NCBI GenBank assembly: GCA_023489025.1
Contig: JAMDCN010000165.1
Coordinates: 1-13,110 of the forward strand
Direction of reading: 5' to 3'
DNA length: 13,110 nucleotides
Source: Deltaproteobacteria bacterium
GTDB taxonomy: Bacteria; Desulfobacterota_E; Deferrimicrobia; Deferrimicrobiales; Deferrimicrobiaceae
A program made the position numbers and the translations under genes. The notes under the pieces were generated by a model. The model saw nothing but the letters and a program-made list of their open reading frames with translations, had not been told where the DNA came from and made no database searches. Shown one piece after another: positions 1 through 7,048 of the stretch. Positions within the stretch are counted from its first letter, which is position 1, and each line of letters starts with the position of its first letter.

Positions 1-1
1 G

Positions 2-3000
2 GACAAACGCCCCCCCCTGAAGATCGTCCAGGTCCATTTCCACCACCGGTACTACAACGGGAAGACGCCGCGCCTCTTTCCCCACCCCTTGAACAAGGGT
101 GCGATCCTTTGGCTGGAGAAGGAACTTTTCCCGAAAGGCGACGCCGACAAGGATGGCGGTTCGGGCGCCCTCCACTTCGTCTGCAGCCCGGTCACCCCTC
201 ACGCGGAAAAGGGGGGACTCTGGGTAAGCATGGTCAACGCGACCGAGATCCCCGACGGGTTGTACATATTGGAAGTCCCTTTTCAGAGGAAGATCCCGGG
301 AGGGGGAAGCGAAGAGAGAACCCTCTGCCAGATGGTCCGGATCCGGGCGAAACTGCTCGCCGTGGGTCCCGACGGGGTTCCCTTCGGCCCGGATTCCCGC
401 ACCGAGCCCGTAGCCTGCGATTGGTTCGCGGGGGATGGGGTGAGCCTCGAGGAGTCGCTCTACAACCTTTTCGCGTACCGGTACGAGGAGAGCATCGGAG
501 TCCTCCTTGCGGAGGATATGAAGAAGGTCGCGGAGGGCGGAGAACCCGAGTCGGGTTTCAAGACGTTCCTCGGCGTGGCGGACACGCTCAAGGAGGGGGC
601 CGCCGGCCTGATCGGCCTCGTGAAACTCGATTTCGGCTGGTACAAGACCGTCAAGAAGGTCGACTCCTACATGAAGGGGAAGGGGGCGCCGTCCGTCCTG
701 CGTCTCTTCGAGAAATCGGCGCTCGGAAAGTCGGCGCTGAAGTGGTCGAACGAGAAGATCAAGCAGAACGCGATCGGGATGCTGGTCGACAAGGAGGGGA
801 GACAGGTCAAGGAGGTCGACACCCTCCGGAAACTCGATTACGTACTCGGTAAACGCGCCAAGGCGGTGGATCACGCCCTGGAAAAACCTCGCGATCAGCT
901 CAAGGGCTTGAGCGTTTCCGAGGTGGGCGAAATCGCAAGCTCCATCGTCGATCTCCTCGGGAACGCGGTCGACGCGTACGAGGTGATGGACGCGTTCGTC
1001 AAGGCGGACGCGGCGAAGATGGACTTCATGCAGAACCTCACCCGGATGGTCGGCACCCGGACGCGGGAGATGGGTTGGGAGATCGGATACGCCGGTGCAG
1101 GGTCGGCGGAACGGAAAAAGATGCGGGATCGTGCCGACGCGCCGCCGTGGGAGCGGCACGGTTTTTTCGTGCGTGGGGACCTGACCGCGCTGGAAGCGTT
1201 GAAGATGAAGACCGATCACGCCGCCGGGGAGGCGCACCTCGCCGCCGCGAAATTCACCCTGAAGATGTCGGCATCTGCGTACGGGATCTCCGGACTGGGG
1301 GCCGTGGTCGGGGAGAAGGCGGAGAAGGCGTATGAGACGGCGAAATCGGTCGCCGAGTTCGTCGACAAAAACCTCGGTTCGAACGATATCGAACGATTGG
1401 TGAAGGAACTGGAAACGTTCTGGCACGACGAAATGGCGTACGCCTCGAACAACAGTGAAATCCTTCATCGGTTTATAGGGATGTACCCTCCCTACACGGA
1501 GCGGCAGACGATCGCCCTGCAGTTCCTGATGCGGGCGAAGGTCCTTTACGGATTGAAACGGCTGATCGCCATGTGCGGCCCGGCGGTCGACAAGGACCGG
1601 TACGACTCCGTGATCGCGATGAAGGCGTACATGAAGGACAAGAACGACTGGTTGATCCGGGCCGGCAGTTTCCGGAAGAACGTGGACGCCCTCGGGATCA
1701 AGGAGTACATCCGCGATTTCTGTCTCGCGGACCGGTTCTGGGTGCGGAAGTCGCACGCTCACCACGACTGGATCCATCACTATGTCCAACTGGATCACGG
1801 CGATGCGGAGTATCGCGACGAAGTCCTCCGCAAGGAAGATCCCGGGAACGACAAGGAGTGGTTCGAGGTCGACTTCCAGCGGTACTGGCCGATCCATTTC
1901 ATGGACATCGAGGACGTGCACAAGTTCTGCGAGCGGTTTTCGAACGACTGGTCCCCGCTGAAAAGCGGGGACGTGGAGCGATGCTTTCTCCAGCGCGGCG
2001 AGGCGATGTGGAAGCCGATCCCGGGGTCCGTGGACCGGGCGCTCGAAATCACCAGCTGGGTCGATCTCAAGGACGGGGATGTCATCGACAGCGAGACGCC
2101 GGTCCGCGCGGTGATGGTCTTCTCGGGGACCGCCCGGGTGGCCACCGGGGTTCCGGTACGGTTCCAGATCGAGCGGACGGACGGTTTCAACGTGCCGGGC
2201 CCGGCCTACAACACCGTGGCCCGACCGTGCTCGAAGGAGGACGGGGAAGCGATCGGCGTCGAGAAGGGGCGCTACGTCGCGATCCTCGATTTCACCTACT
2301 CCTACCGGAAAAAACAGGCGAAGAATTTTCCTTCGGCCCCCGCGAAGATCTACCACGGCATCAAGCCGATGGTCGAGAGCATCGCCTGGGCGGACGTGGT
2401 GAAAGCGACCGAGCTCGCGAAATTCTCCGCCGACTGGCTCTACCACAAGATCCGTCCGCAGGAGATGACGATGGCGGTCCGGTACGCGGTCGGAGACGGA
2501 AACGTCGCCGGCTACGCGGAAAAGAAGGGGAAGGTCTTCTCGACCACGACCGAGGTCCGGATGGTCCCCGACGCGGTCGCCTCCCACAACGTGGCGGAAA
2601 AGGAGATGTTCCACGAACGGAACGACGCGAAGTTCGGCGATCGCGAATTCCTCGAGCGGATGTGCGCGGAAGCCCCCCCGCCGAAGATGAAGCTTCCGGA
2701 GGTCCAGAAGGCGGTCGTGCAGTACCTGCGCGGGGAAACGTGGCAGGACCTTGCGAAAGACACGGTCATCCGGTACACGGATGCGCTTCGCGTCATCGTC
2801 TTCGTGGACGACATACGGGACGGTGTCCCGCTTACCGTTCGCTTCGAGAGGACGGACCAGGGCGTCGATGGCCCCTTCTACACTTCCACGGTGATCGAGC
2901 CGCTGAGGAAGTACGGGTTCACGGGGAAACTCGGGTACGTGATCTGTCCCTATTACCATTACGCTGTTTGGGACGAAAATCAGAGAACGGGGAAATTGTC

Positions 3001-3442
3001 CTTCTATGACGACGGCAACCCGATCTTCGCCGTAAAGCCGGTGTGCAAGGTGGGGAACTCTTCCGAATGGATCAACAACGGCGGGTCCAGGTACCCGACC
3101 TACTGGAAGGGGTATACGTTCAAGATCCAGTTCAACCTCGGGACGAACAACCCGAATCCCGGAATCTTGGGGTGGGGCTGGAAAAGCATCGGGCCGGACG
3201 GAATCTGCACGCTACCTTACGATATCCCCTTCGACCTGGAGGAGAGCACGTCCGCTTCCGAGGCCAGGGATTTCGTCGCGGAGGGGATCCTCGGCGTCCA
3301 TTCGAACGACGTCTACGAGTCGAAGCGGCTCTGCACGACACGGTTGGTCATCGAGAAAAAGGGGAACATCGAACGGACGAACATGCTGTCCAGATTCTTT
3401 TCGTATCCGAACTACGCGGATATGGCGACATACTCGTATTGA
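2..3442 (+). CDS. Large multidomain protein of unknown family, 5' truncated by the window; candidate T6SS cargo
   Basis: The frame is open from base 2, so the true start lies outside the window; a TTG at 89 is merely an in-frame codon. At least 1146 residues are present, ending at TGA 3440. I do not recognise the family. What can be seen: an N-terminal beta-rich part (to about nt 450); a long, mostly helical, charged middle with a Gly/Ala-rich patch (about nt 1200-1340); a histidine cluster with six His in 15 codons at nt 1754-1798 (HAHHDWIHHY core); and two similar beta-rich domains, each with GVP-x5-ERTD followed by GP-x-Y (nt 2147-2182 and 2822-2857). No signal peptide or clear membrane segment is visible in the part present. 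It sits 16 nt upstream of a PAAR gene, in the same operon as a DUF2169 gene, a setting typical of T6SS effectors or spike-associated proteins. An effector role is inference; no catalytic motif was identified with confidence. Confidence 0.85.
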   Translation, partial: DKRPPLKIVQVHFHHRYYNGKTPRLFPHPLNKGAILWLEKELFPKGDADKDGGSGALHFVCSPVTPHAEKGGLWVSMVNATEIPDGLYILEVPFQRKIPGGGSEERTLCQMVRIRAKLLAVGPDGVPFGPDSRTEPVACDWFAGDGVSLEESLYNLFAYRYEESIGVLLAEDMKKVAEGGEPESGFKTFLGVADTLKEGAAGLIGLVKLDFGWYKTVKKVDSYMKGKGAPSVLRLFEKSALGKSALKWSNEKIKQNAIGMLVDKEGRQVKEVDTLRKLDYVLGKRAKAVDHALEKPRDQLKGLSVSEVGEIASSIVDLLGNAVDAYEVMDAFVKADAAKMDFMQNLTRMVGTRTREMGWEIGYAGAGSAERKKMRDRADAPPWERHGFFVRGDLTALEALKMKTDHAAGEAHLAAAKFTLKMSASAYGISGLGAVVGEKAEKAYETAKSVAEFVDKNLGSNDIERLVKELETFWHDEMAYASNNSEILHRFIGMYPPYTERQTIALQFLMRAKVLYGLKRLIAMCGPAVDKDRYDSVIAMKAYMKDKNDWLIRAGSFRKNVDALGIKEYIRDFCLADRFWVRKSHAHHDWIHHYVQLDHGDAEYRDEVLRKEDPGNDKEWFEVDFQRYWPIHFMDIEDVHKFCERFSNDWSPLKSGDVERCFLQRGEAMWKPIPGSVDRALEITSWVDLKDGDVIDSETPVRAVMVFSGTARVATGVPVRFQIERTDGFNVPGPAYNTVARPCSKEDGEAIGVEKGRYVAILDFTYSYRKKQAKNFPSAPAKIYHGIKPMVESIAWADVVKATELAKFSADWLYHKIRPQEMTMAVRYAVGDGNVAGYAEKKGKVFSTTTEVRMVPDAVASHNVAEKEMFHERNDAKFGDREFLERMCAEAPPPKMKLPEVQKAVVQYLRGETWQDLAKDTVIRYTDALRVIVFVDDIRDGVPLTVRFERTDQGVDGPFYTSTVIEPLRKYGFTGKLGYVICPYYHYAVWDENQRTGKLSFYDDGNPIFAVKPVCKVGNSSEWINNGGSRYPTYWKGYTFKIQFNLGTNNPNPGILGWGWKSIGPDGICTLPYDIPFDLEESTSASEARDFVAEGILGVHSNDVYESKRLCTTRLVIEKKGNIERTNMLSRFFSYPNYADMATYSY
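2078..2311 (+). repeat. Protein-level repeat copy 1 (GVP-x5-ERTD beta domain)
   Basis: First of two related domains inside the large protein. A hydrophobic strand (VRAVMVF) is followed by GVP, five residues, ERTD, then a GPAY motif and a further strand pair ending near YRKK. The outer borders are approximate. It resembles a small beta-sandwich module, but no family is assigned. Confidence 0.6.
2759..3006 (+). repeat. Protein-level repeat copy 2 (GVP-x5-ERTD beta domain)
   Basis: Second copy. A hydrophobic strand (LRVIVFV) precedes GVP, exactly five residues, ERTD, then GPFY and further strands. Identical spacing between GVP and ERTD in both copies, and the shared GP-x-Y step, argue for domain duplication rather than chance. 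The outer borders are approximate. Confidence 0.6.
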
Positions 3443-3449
3443 AAGGGGG
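3442..3449 (+). promoter_or_regulatory. Shine-Dalgarno site that decides the PAAR start
   Basis: AAAGGGGG lies directly behind the stop of the large gene. It is 9 nt from ATG 3459 but only 3 nt from GTG 3453, so the ATG is the better start. Confidence 0.6.
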
Positions 3450-3458
3450 TTCGTGAAG

Positions 3459-3779
3459 ATGCCGCCGCAGGCGAGGATCGGAGACATGTCGCAATGCCCG
3501 GCAGACGCGCACGGCACCCTGGCGTGTCCGCGCCAGGTGATCGGTCCGGCGATCCAGGGGTCGCCCGACGTCCTCGTGAACTTCCGCCCGGCTGTGCGGG
3601 TGGGTGACAAGGGGATCCACGCCGCCTGCTGCGGCCCCAACACGTGGACCGCCACCATGGGCAGCAAGACCGTCTTCATCAACGGAAAGCCCGCGCACCG
3701 CCTGGGGGACATGGATCAGCATTGCGGCGGCGTCGGGACGATGGTCGGCGGGAGCCCGAACGTATTCACCGGGGGGTGA
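3459..3779 (+). CDS. PAAR domain protein, T6SS spike tip
   Basis: A 106-residue stand-alone PAAR protein. PAAR proteins fold into a small zinc-binding cone that caps the VgrG trimer of the T6SS and connects effectors to the spike. Sequence support: three turns of the characteristic pattern, namely ARIGDM (5-10), GSPDVLVN (34-41) with RVGD (47-50), and KTVFINGKPAHRLGDM (70-85) ending in GGSPNVFTGG. Candidate zinc ligands are among H18, H54, H80, H88 and the cysteines at 13, 23, 57, 58 and 89; five cysteines is rather many for the family. There is no C-terminal toxin extension, so cargo must be encoded separately, which fits the flanking large protein and metalloprotease. ATG 3459 is preferred over GTG 3453 because of Shine-Dalgarno spacing. 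It belongs to a string of closely spaced genes and probably shares their transcript. Confidence 0.93.
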   Translation: MPPQARIGDMSQCPADAHGTLACPRQVIGPAIQGSPDVLVNFRPAVRVGDKGIHAACCGPNTWTATMGSKTVFINGKPAHRLGDMDQHCGGVGTMVGGSPNVFTGG

Positions 3780-3811
3780 TCTCCCCCCGGGCGGGATCGA
3801 GGGAACGATTC

Positions 3812-4441
3812 GTGGCCACGAGACACAAGGTGCGTCAGGGGGAGGACGTTTCCGCCATCGCCGCCGCGTACGGCGTGCCGGTGAAGAAAGTGATCGACCA
3901 CCCCGACAACGCATCGCTGAAAAGCGAGCGGAAGGGGCTGAATATTCTCCGGCCCGGGGACGTGGTCGTGGTTCCCGATCGGGAGGACCGGGAGGAGGCC
4001 GCCGGGACGGGGCAGAAAGTCCGCTTCCGGAAAAAGTCGGACAAGACGATGCTCCGCCTCAAGCTGCTGGACGACGACTTCAAGCCGCGTGCGAACGTCA
4101 GGTACAAGCTCGTCGTCGAGGGGAAGACCACCGAGGGGAGCACCGACGGGTCCGGTCTCCTGAAGGAACGGGTCCCGCCGGGTGCGGCGCGGGGACACCT
4201 GATCCTCGACGGCAAGGACGTTCTACCGCTCTCGTTCGCCGCCCTCGATCCGGCCGATTCCTTGAGCGGGGTCCGGCAGAGGTTGTCGAACCTCGGGTTC
4301 GCCGCGGGGGATGGCGACTGCCCGATGGACGAGAAGACACGGGGTGCGCTCAGGCGCTTCCAGAAAACGCACGGTCTCGACGAAACGGGCGAGGCGGACG
4401 ACGCCACGAAGGCGAAACTGGAACAGGTTCACGGCACCTGA
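3812..4441 (+). CDS. LysM + beta domain + peptidoglycan-binding (PG_binding_1) protein
   Basis: A 209-residue protein of three parts. Residues 4-55 form a LysM domain (starts HKVRQGEDVSAIAAAYGV, ends LRPGDVVVVP) with a short insertion. Residues about 78-140 form a beta-rich domain with a TDGSG turn. Residues about 150-207 form a PG_binding_1 helical bundle (GVRQRLSNLGF, then TRGALRRFQKTHGL). Both end domains bind glycan or peptidoglycan in known families. No signal peptide is visible, so it is not an ordinary exported cell-wall protein; next to PAAR it could ride on the T6SS spike or act as an adaptor (inference). Start GTG 3812 is chosen because GAGGGA at 3799-3804 lies 7 nt upstream and the LysM motif begins at once. 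The frame is open further upstream, but that region overlaps the PAAR gene in another frame and encodes nothing plausible. Confidence 0.85.
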   Translation: MATRHKVRQGEDVSAIAAAYGVPVKKVIDHPDNASLKSERKGLNILRPGDVVVVPDREDREEAAGTGQKVRFRKKSDKTMLRLKLLDDDFKPRANVRYKLVVEGKTTEGSTDGSGLLKERVPPGAARGHLILDGKDVLPLSFAALDPADSLSGVRQRLSNLGFAAGDGDCPMDEKTRGALRRFQKTHGLDETGEADDATKAKLEQVHGT

Positions 4442-4459
4442 AAAGCCACGGGAGGTCTT

Positions 4460-4972
4460 TTGGCGGGGGGGCACGCGGTTCCGAGGAGAGGAGAGGGCGA
4501 GGCCGGCAACGCGGCGATCCGCTTGCGGGAGATTCGTGTGTTCCTCCAGAAATTCCCGGGAACGAATTCCCGCGCCGGGGTCGACCAACTGGAATATTCG
4601 GTGACCGTAGGCGACGCGCCGCCGGTGCAGGGGCGGACGGGAAGCGACGGCATGATCACGATCCGGCTGGCGCCGGGATCCACGGCGACCCTCACGGTGC
4701 TCGGCTCCGTGTACGAGATCGGACTGACGGACGAACTCCACCCGATCGAGGAGATGCGGGGGGTGCAGCAGCGGCTTGCGATGCTCGGGTATTGCCCGGG
4801 CCCGCTCAAGGGGGACGATGCAAGGGCGGACACCTACGTCAACCCCGATGCCGAGACCGAGCGCGCGATCCTCGATTTCCAGGCGGACAACGGCCTGTTC
4901 GCGGACGCGCAGTTCGGATCGAAATCTTCCGACAAGATGAAGAGCGTCGTCCGCAACGCGCGAGGGGAGTGA
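4460..4972 (+). CDS. Small beta domain + peptidoglycan-binding protein, paralogue of the preceding gene
   Basis: A 170-residue protein (TTG start) that repeats the last two domains of its upstream neighbour but lacks LysM. A beta-rich domain with a GSDG turn lies at about residues 22-92, and a PG_binding_1-like domain (MRGVQQRLAMLGY, then TERAILDFQADNGL) at about 97-165, with a roughly ten-residue insertion between the helices. It lies in the same reading frame as the upstream gene, divided from it by a single TGA and 18 nt. GGAGG at 4451-4455 precedes TTG 4460 by only 4 nt, so the start is uncertain; in-frame TTG 4523 and GTG 4538 behind a purine-rich stretch are alternatives that would still keep both domains. 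No signal peptide is seen. Function is probably parallel to the neighbour: an adaptor or a peptidoglycan-anchoring component linked to the PAAR spike (inference). Confidence 0.75.
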   Translation: MAGGHAVPRRGEGEAGNAAIRLREIRVFLQKFPGTNSRAGVDQLEYSVTVGDAPPVQGRTGSDGMITIRLAPGSTATLTVLGSVYEIGLTDELHPIEEMRGVQQRLAMLGYCPGPLKGDDARADTYVNPDAETERAILDFQADNGLFADAQFGSKSSDKMKSVVRNARGE

Positions 4973-4978
4973 GGCGGG

Positions 4979-6160
4979 ATGCCGATCGCGAAAACGGTCC
5001 ACAAGTGGACGCGGATCGTGCCGGTCCGGTTCCTCCGGGCGCCCGACGAGGCCGACCCGAGCGCCGATAGCGGAAATCCGGAAGCGAACGCGCCGGACCC
5101 GGACGACCGCGGATTCCTGCCGGCCGACCAGGGGTGCGCTGTGTTGCCCGTGGGGCGGGACGAATCGGTCGCCGAAGCGGATATCCCCGAGACCCGCGTG
5201 CGACTGTCCCGGCAGGATATCGAGGATGCAGGGGTGCTCCATGTCGTCGCATCCGATCCGGATCGCCTGGAGGTCACCGTCCCGGCCGCAGGCGCCGCGT
5301 TACCGGCCGCGCGGAAGATGATGGTCAAGTTCAAGGCGAAATCCGCGGGGGAGGCGTACATCGAGGTTCGTTTCGGGGCGGCGGAAGGGCCGGTCATCCA
5401 CCGCCTCCGCGTGGTCGTGAACCCGCTCCGGGACGTGCGTCTCGCGGCGCACGTTCCGACGATCAACGGGGCGGCGGCCAACGACTCGTCCGGGAACGCC
5501 GTCGCGGCCCGGTCGATCCGGACCGACGGCGATATCCGCAACTTGATCGAGGACGTCAACAGGATCTATTTTCCCCATGGGATCCGGTTCGTCCTGGACG
5601 CGGCGATCGACCGGGCCGGGGTGCTGAACTTCACGAACCAGGGGTTCGTGAACGACATGACGGACGAGTTCGACCGGACGACGGCCCTCAACCGCGCCGC
5701 CGGGGCCGTGAACATGTATTTCGTTCCGCAGATCGGAAGCGTTGCGGAGGCGGACCAGGTGGGAGGCTCGGCGAACAGTTCCCGGGGGCAACCCCGTACG
5801 TTCGGATCTCTCATCGCCGACATGGCGGTCGGGGGGCAGACGGTCGCCCACGAGCTCGGGCATGTGCTCAATCTCGTGAAGGACTCGCACTACGTCCACG
5901 TGAACACGGTCCATGATCCCGCCCGGCCCGGGACCGGCCGGGACGTGCGGGACGACATCGTCTCCCGTCGGCGGCTGATGTGGGCGTACACCGATTTCCA
6001 GATCGCCGGAGGGATGCCGTATCGCGACGACGTCGGGTATTTTTTCAACGGCCCGGGGTGCATGCTCACCGTCAGGAACCTCGCCGGGGATCGAACCGAC
6101 GACGAGATGGCCGAAGTCCAGCGGAACGCGGCGCGGCTCGCGGCGCCGGCCAGGCCGTGA
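4979..6160 (+). CDS. Predicted zinc metalloprotease (zincin, HELGH) with N-terminal Ig-like domain; candidate T6SS effector
   Basis: A 393-residue protein. Residues about 60-145 look like a bacterial Ig-like beta domain (alternating strands ending HRLRVVVNP). From about 147 onward a zincin-type catalytic region is suggested: a helix (DIRNLIEDVNRIYF), a strand (AVNMYFVPQI), then the zinc-binding helix HELGH at 291-295 with E292 as predicted base. The strict metzincin signature HExxHxxGxxH is absent; H304, H307 or H312 could supply the third ligand. M334 in RRLMW resembles a Met-turn. There is no Sec signal peptide, so if it acts outside the cell it needs another route, such as the T6SS spike encoded just upstream. 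ATG 4979 follows the previous stop by 6 nt. Its stop overlaps the GTG of the next gene by 4 nt, implying translational coupling with a possible immunity or partner protein. Protease assignment is fairly strong; effector status is inference. Confidence 0.78.
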   Translation: MPIAKTVHKWTRIVPVRFLRAPDEADPSADSGNPEANAPDPDDRGFLPADQGCAVLPVGRDESVAEADIPETRVRLSRQDIEDAGVLHVVASDPDRLEVTVPAAGAALPAARKMMVKFKAKSAGEAYIEVRFGAAEGPVIHRLRVVVNPLRDVRLAAHVPTINGAAANDSSGNAVAARSIRTDGDIRNLIEDVNRIYFPHGIRFVLDAAIDRAGVLNFTNQGFVNDMTDEFDRTTALNRAAGAVNMYFVPQIGSVAEADQVGGSANSSRGQPRTFGSLIADMAVGGQTVAHELGHVLNLVKDSHYVHVNTVHDPARPGTGRDVRDDIVSRRRLMWAYTDFQIAGGMPYRDDVGYFFNGPGCMLTVRNLAGDRTDDEMAEVQRNAARLAAPARP

Positions 6161-7041
6161 AAAAGAAGGATTCCCGTCTGATTTTGGCGTTTTTATGGGG
6201 GATCCTGTCCCTCGCGGCCGCGAATTGCCACGGGATCGAGAAAGAGTCCGGCGGGCTTCACCGGCCGCCCGGGGAGGATACGAGGATGAGCGCACAGGCG
6301 GAGTTGGAACGCCTTCTCGCGGAGGGGGATTTCAGGGCGGTCGAGGTGGCCTCGTCGATGGGGGACGCCGCGGTTCCGGCGTTGCGGAAAGGGGCGGTTA
6401 TGCCCGGGTACCGGTCCCGCCAGGTCTCGATGGAGTGCGCCGGAAAGGTCGGCGGGTCGGCGGCGGGTGAGATCCTCTCCCTCGGGCTGAAGGACGGCAA
6501 CGTCAACGTACGCGTGGCCGCGGCGGGGCAGCTATCCGTGAATCCCCCAGAATCTGCGAAGGATGCGGTCCTTTCGACGCTGGTCCGAAGCACGGAGACG
6601 GATGTCCGGGAGTTGCTCGCGTTATCCGCCGGGTATTTCCCCGGGGAACGGACGCTCGCCATCCTTCGATCGATCGCCGCCGGGAAAGAGGTCCTGGCCT
6701 CGAACGCGAGGATGGCGCTGGCGCGCCTGGGGGATAAGGGCGGCACTGAAGCGCTGGTCGCCGATCTTGGCTCATCGGATGCCCGGGTCCGGTACGAGAC
6801 CGTGGGAGGTCTGCGGTACGTAAACGACCCGGCTCTCGTCAGTCACGTGAAGCCGCTCCTGCGGGATACGGAGGATGTCCAGGCCGTCGGGCCGGAACGG
6901 AGACGGAGGTATCGCCGCGTCTGCGACGAGGCGGTCGACACGCTGGTCTATCTGCTGAAACTTAAACTTCCGTTTCCGACGGGCGAGGAAACGATCTACA
7001 CCGACGAGCAATTGCATCATGTTCGGGACGTGACCCGGTAA
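6157..7041 (+). CDS. HEAT-like repeat protein, probable exported or lipoprotein; candidate immunity/partner of the metalloprotease
   Basis: A 294-residue protein from GTG 6157, which overlaps the protease stop as GTGA. The first 24 residues form a signal-peptide-like segment: KKK, then a hydrophobic run LILAFLWGILSLAAA, then N23-C24. A lipoprotein cleavage before C24 is possible, but Asn at -1 is atypical; signal peptidase I cleavage after A22 is an alternative. From about residue 45 to 265 it consists of helical repeats of HEAT/PBS-lyase style (ILSLGLKDGNVNVRVAAAGQL; ALVADLGSSDARVRYETVGGL). Such repeats usually bind proteins and have no enzymatic role. A second start, ATG 6286 with GGGGAGG 8 nt upstream, would give a cytoplasmic 251-residue HEAT protein; the upstream signal-like sequence is too good to be chance, so the longer form is preferred. 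Tight coupling to a toxin-like protease suggests an immunity protein, but this is inference. Confidence 0.72.
   Translation: MKKKDSRLILAFLWGILSLAAANCHGIEKESGGLHRPPGEDTRMSAQAELERLLAEGDFRAVEVASSMGDAAVPALRKGAVMPGYRSRQVSMECAGKVGGSAAGEILSLGLKDGNVNVRVAAAGQLSVNPPESAKDAVLSTLVRSTETDVRELLALSAGYFPGERTLAILRSIAAGKEVLASNARMALARLGDKGGTEALVADLGSSDARVRYETVGGLRYVNDPALVSHVKPLLRDTEDVQAVGPERRRRYRRVCDEAVDTLVYLLKLKLPFPTGEETIYTDEQLHHVRDVTR
6271..6277 (+). promoter_or_regulatory. Internal Shine-Dalgarno-like site before alternative start ATG 6286
   Basis: GGGGAGG lies 8 nt before an in-frame ATG inside the HEAT gene. It is a better ribosome site than anything before GTG 6157, so the gene may yield either the exported form, a cytoplasmic form, or both. 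Confidence 0.4.
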
Positions 7042-7048
7042 TCGCCCG

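Noticed and set aside
89..91. TTG 89 as the real start of the large protein
   Set aside because: The frame is open to the window edge and the upstream codons read as normal protein (KIVQVHFHHRYYNGKTPRLF), and there is no ribosome site before the TTG.
3459..4972. Extracellular contractile injection system (phage-tail-like) instead of T6SS
   Set aside because: PAAR and LysM/peptidoglycan-binding proteins occur in both, but DUF2169 points to T6SS and no tail tube, sheath or AAA ATPase gene is seen.
3604..5070. Long + strand frame (488 codons) across PAAR and both peptidoglycan-binding genes
   Set aside because: Arg/Gly-rich low-complexity translation with no motif; the overlapped genes carry clear family signatures.
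5849..5881. Classic metzincin signature HExxHxxGxxH in the protease
   Set aside because: Only HELGH is present; Asn replaces the Gly and Lys the third His, so the protein is called a general zincin.
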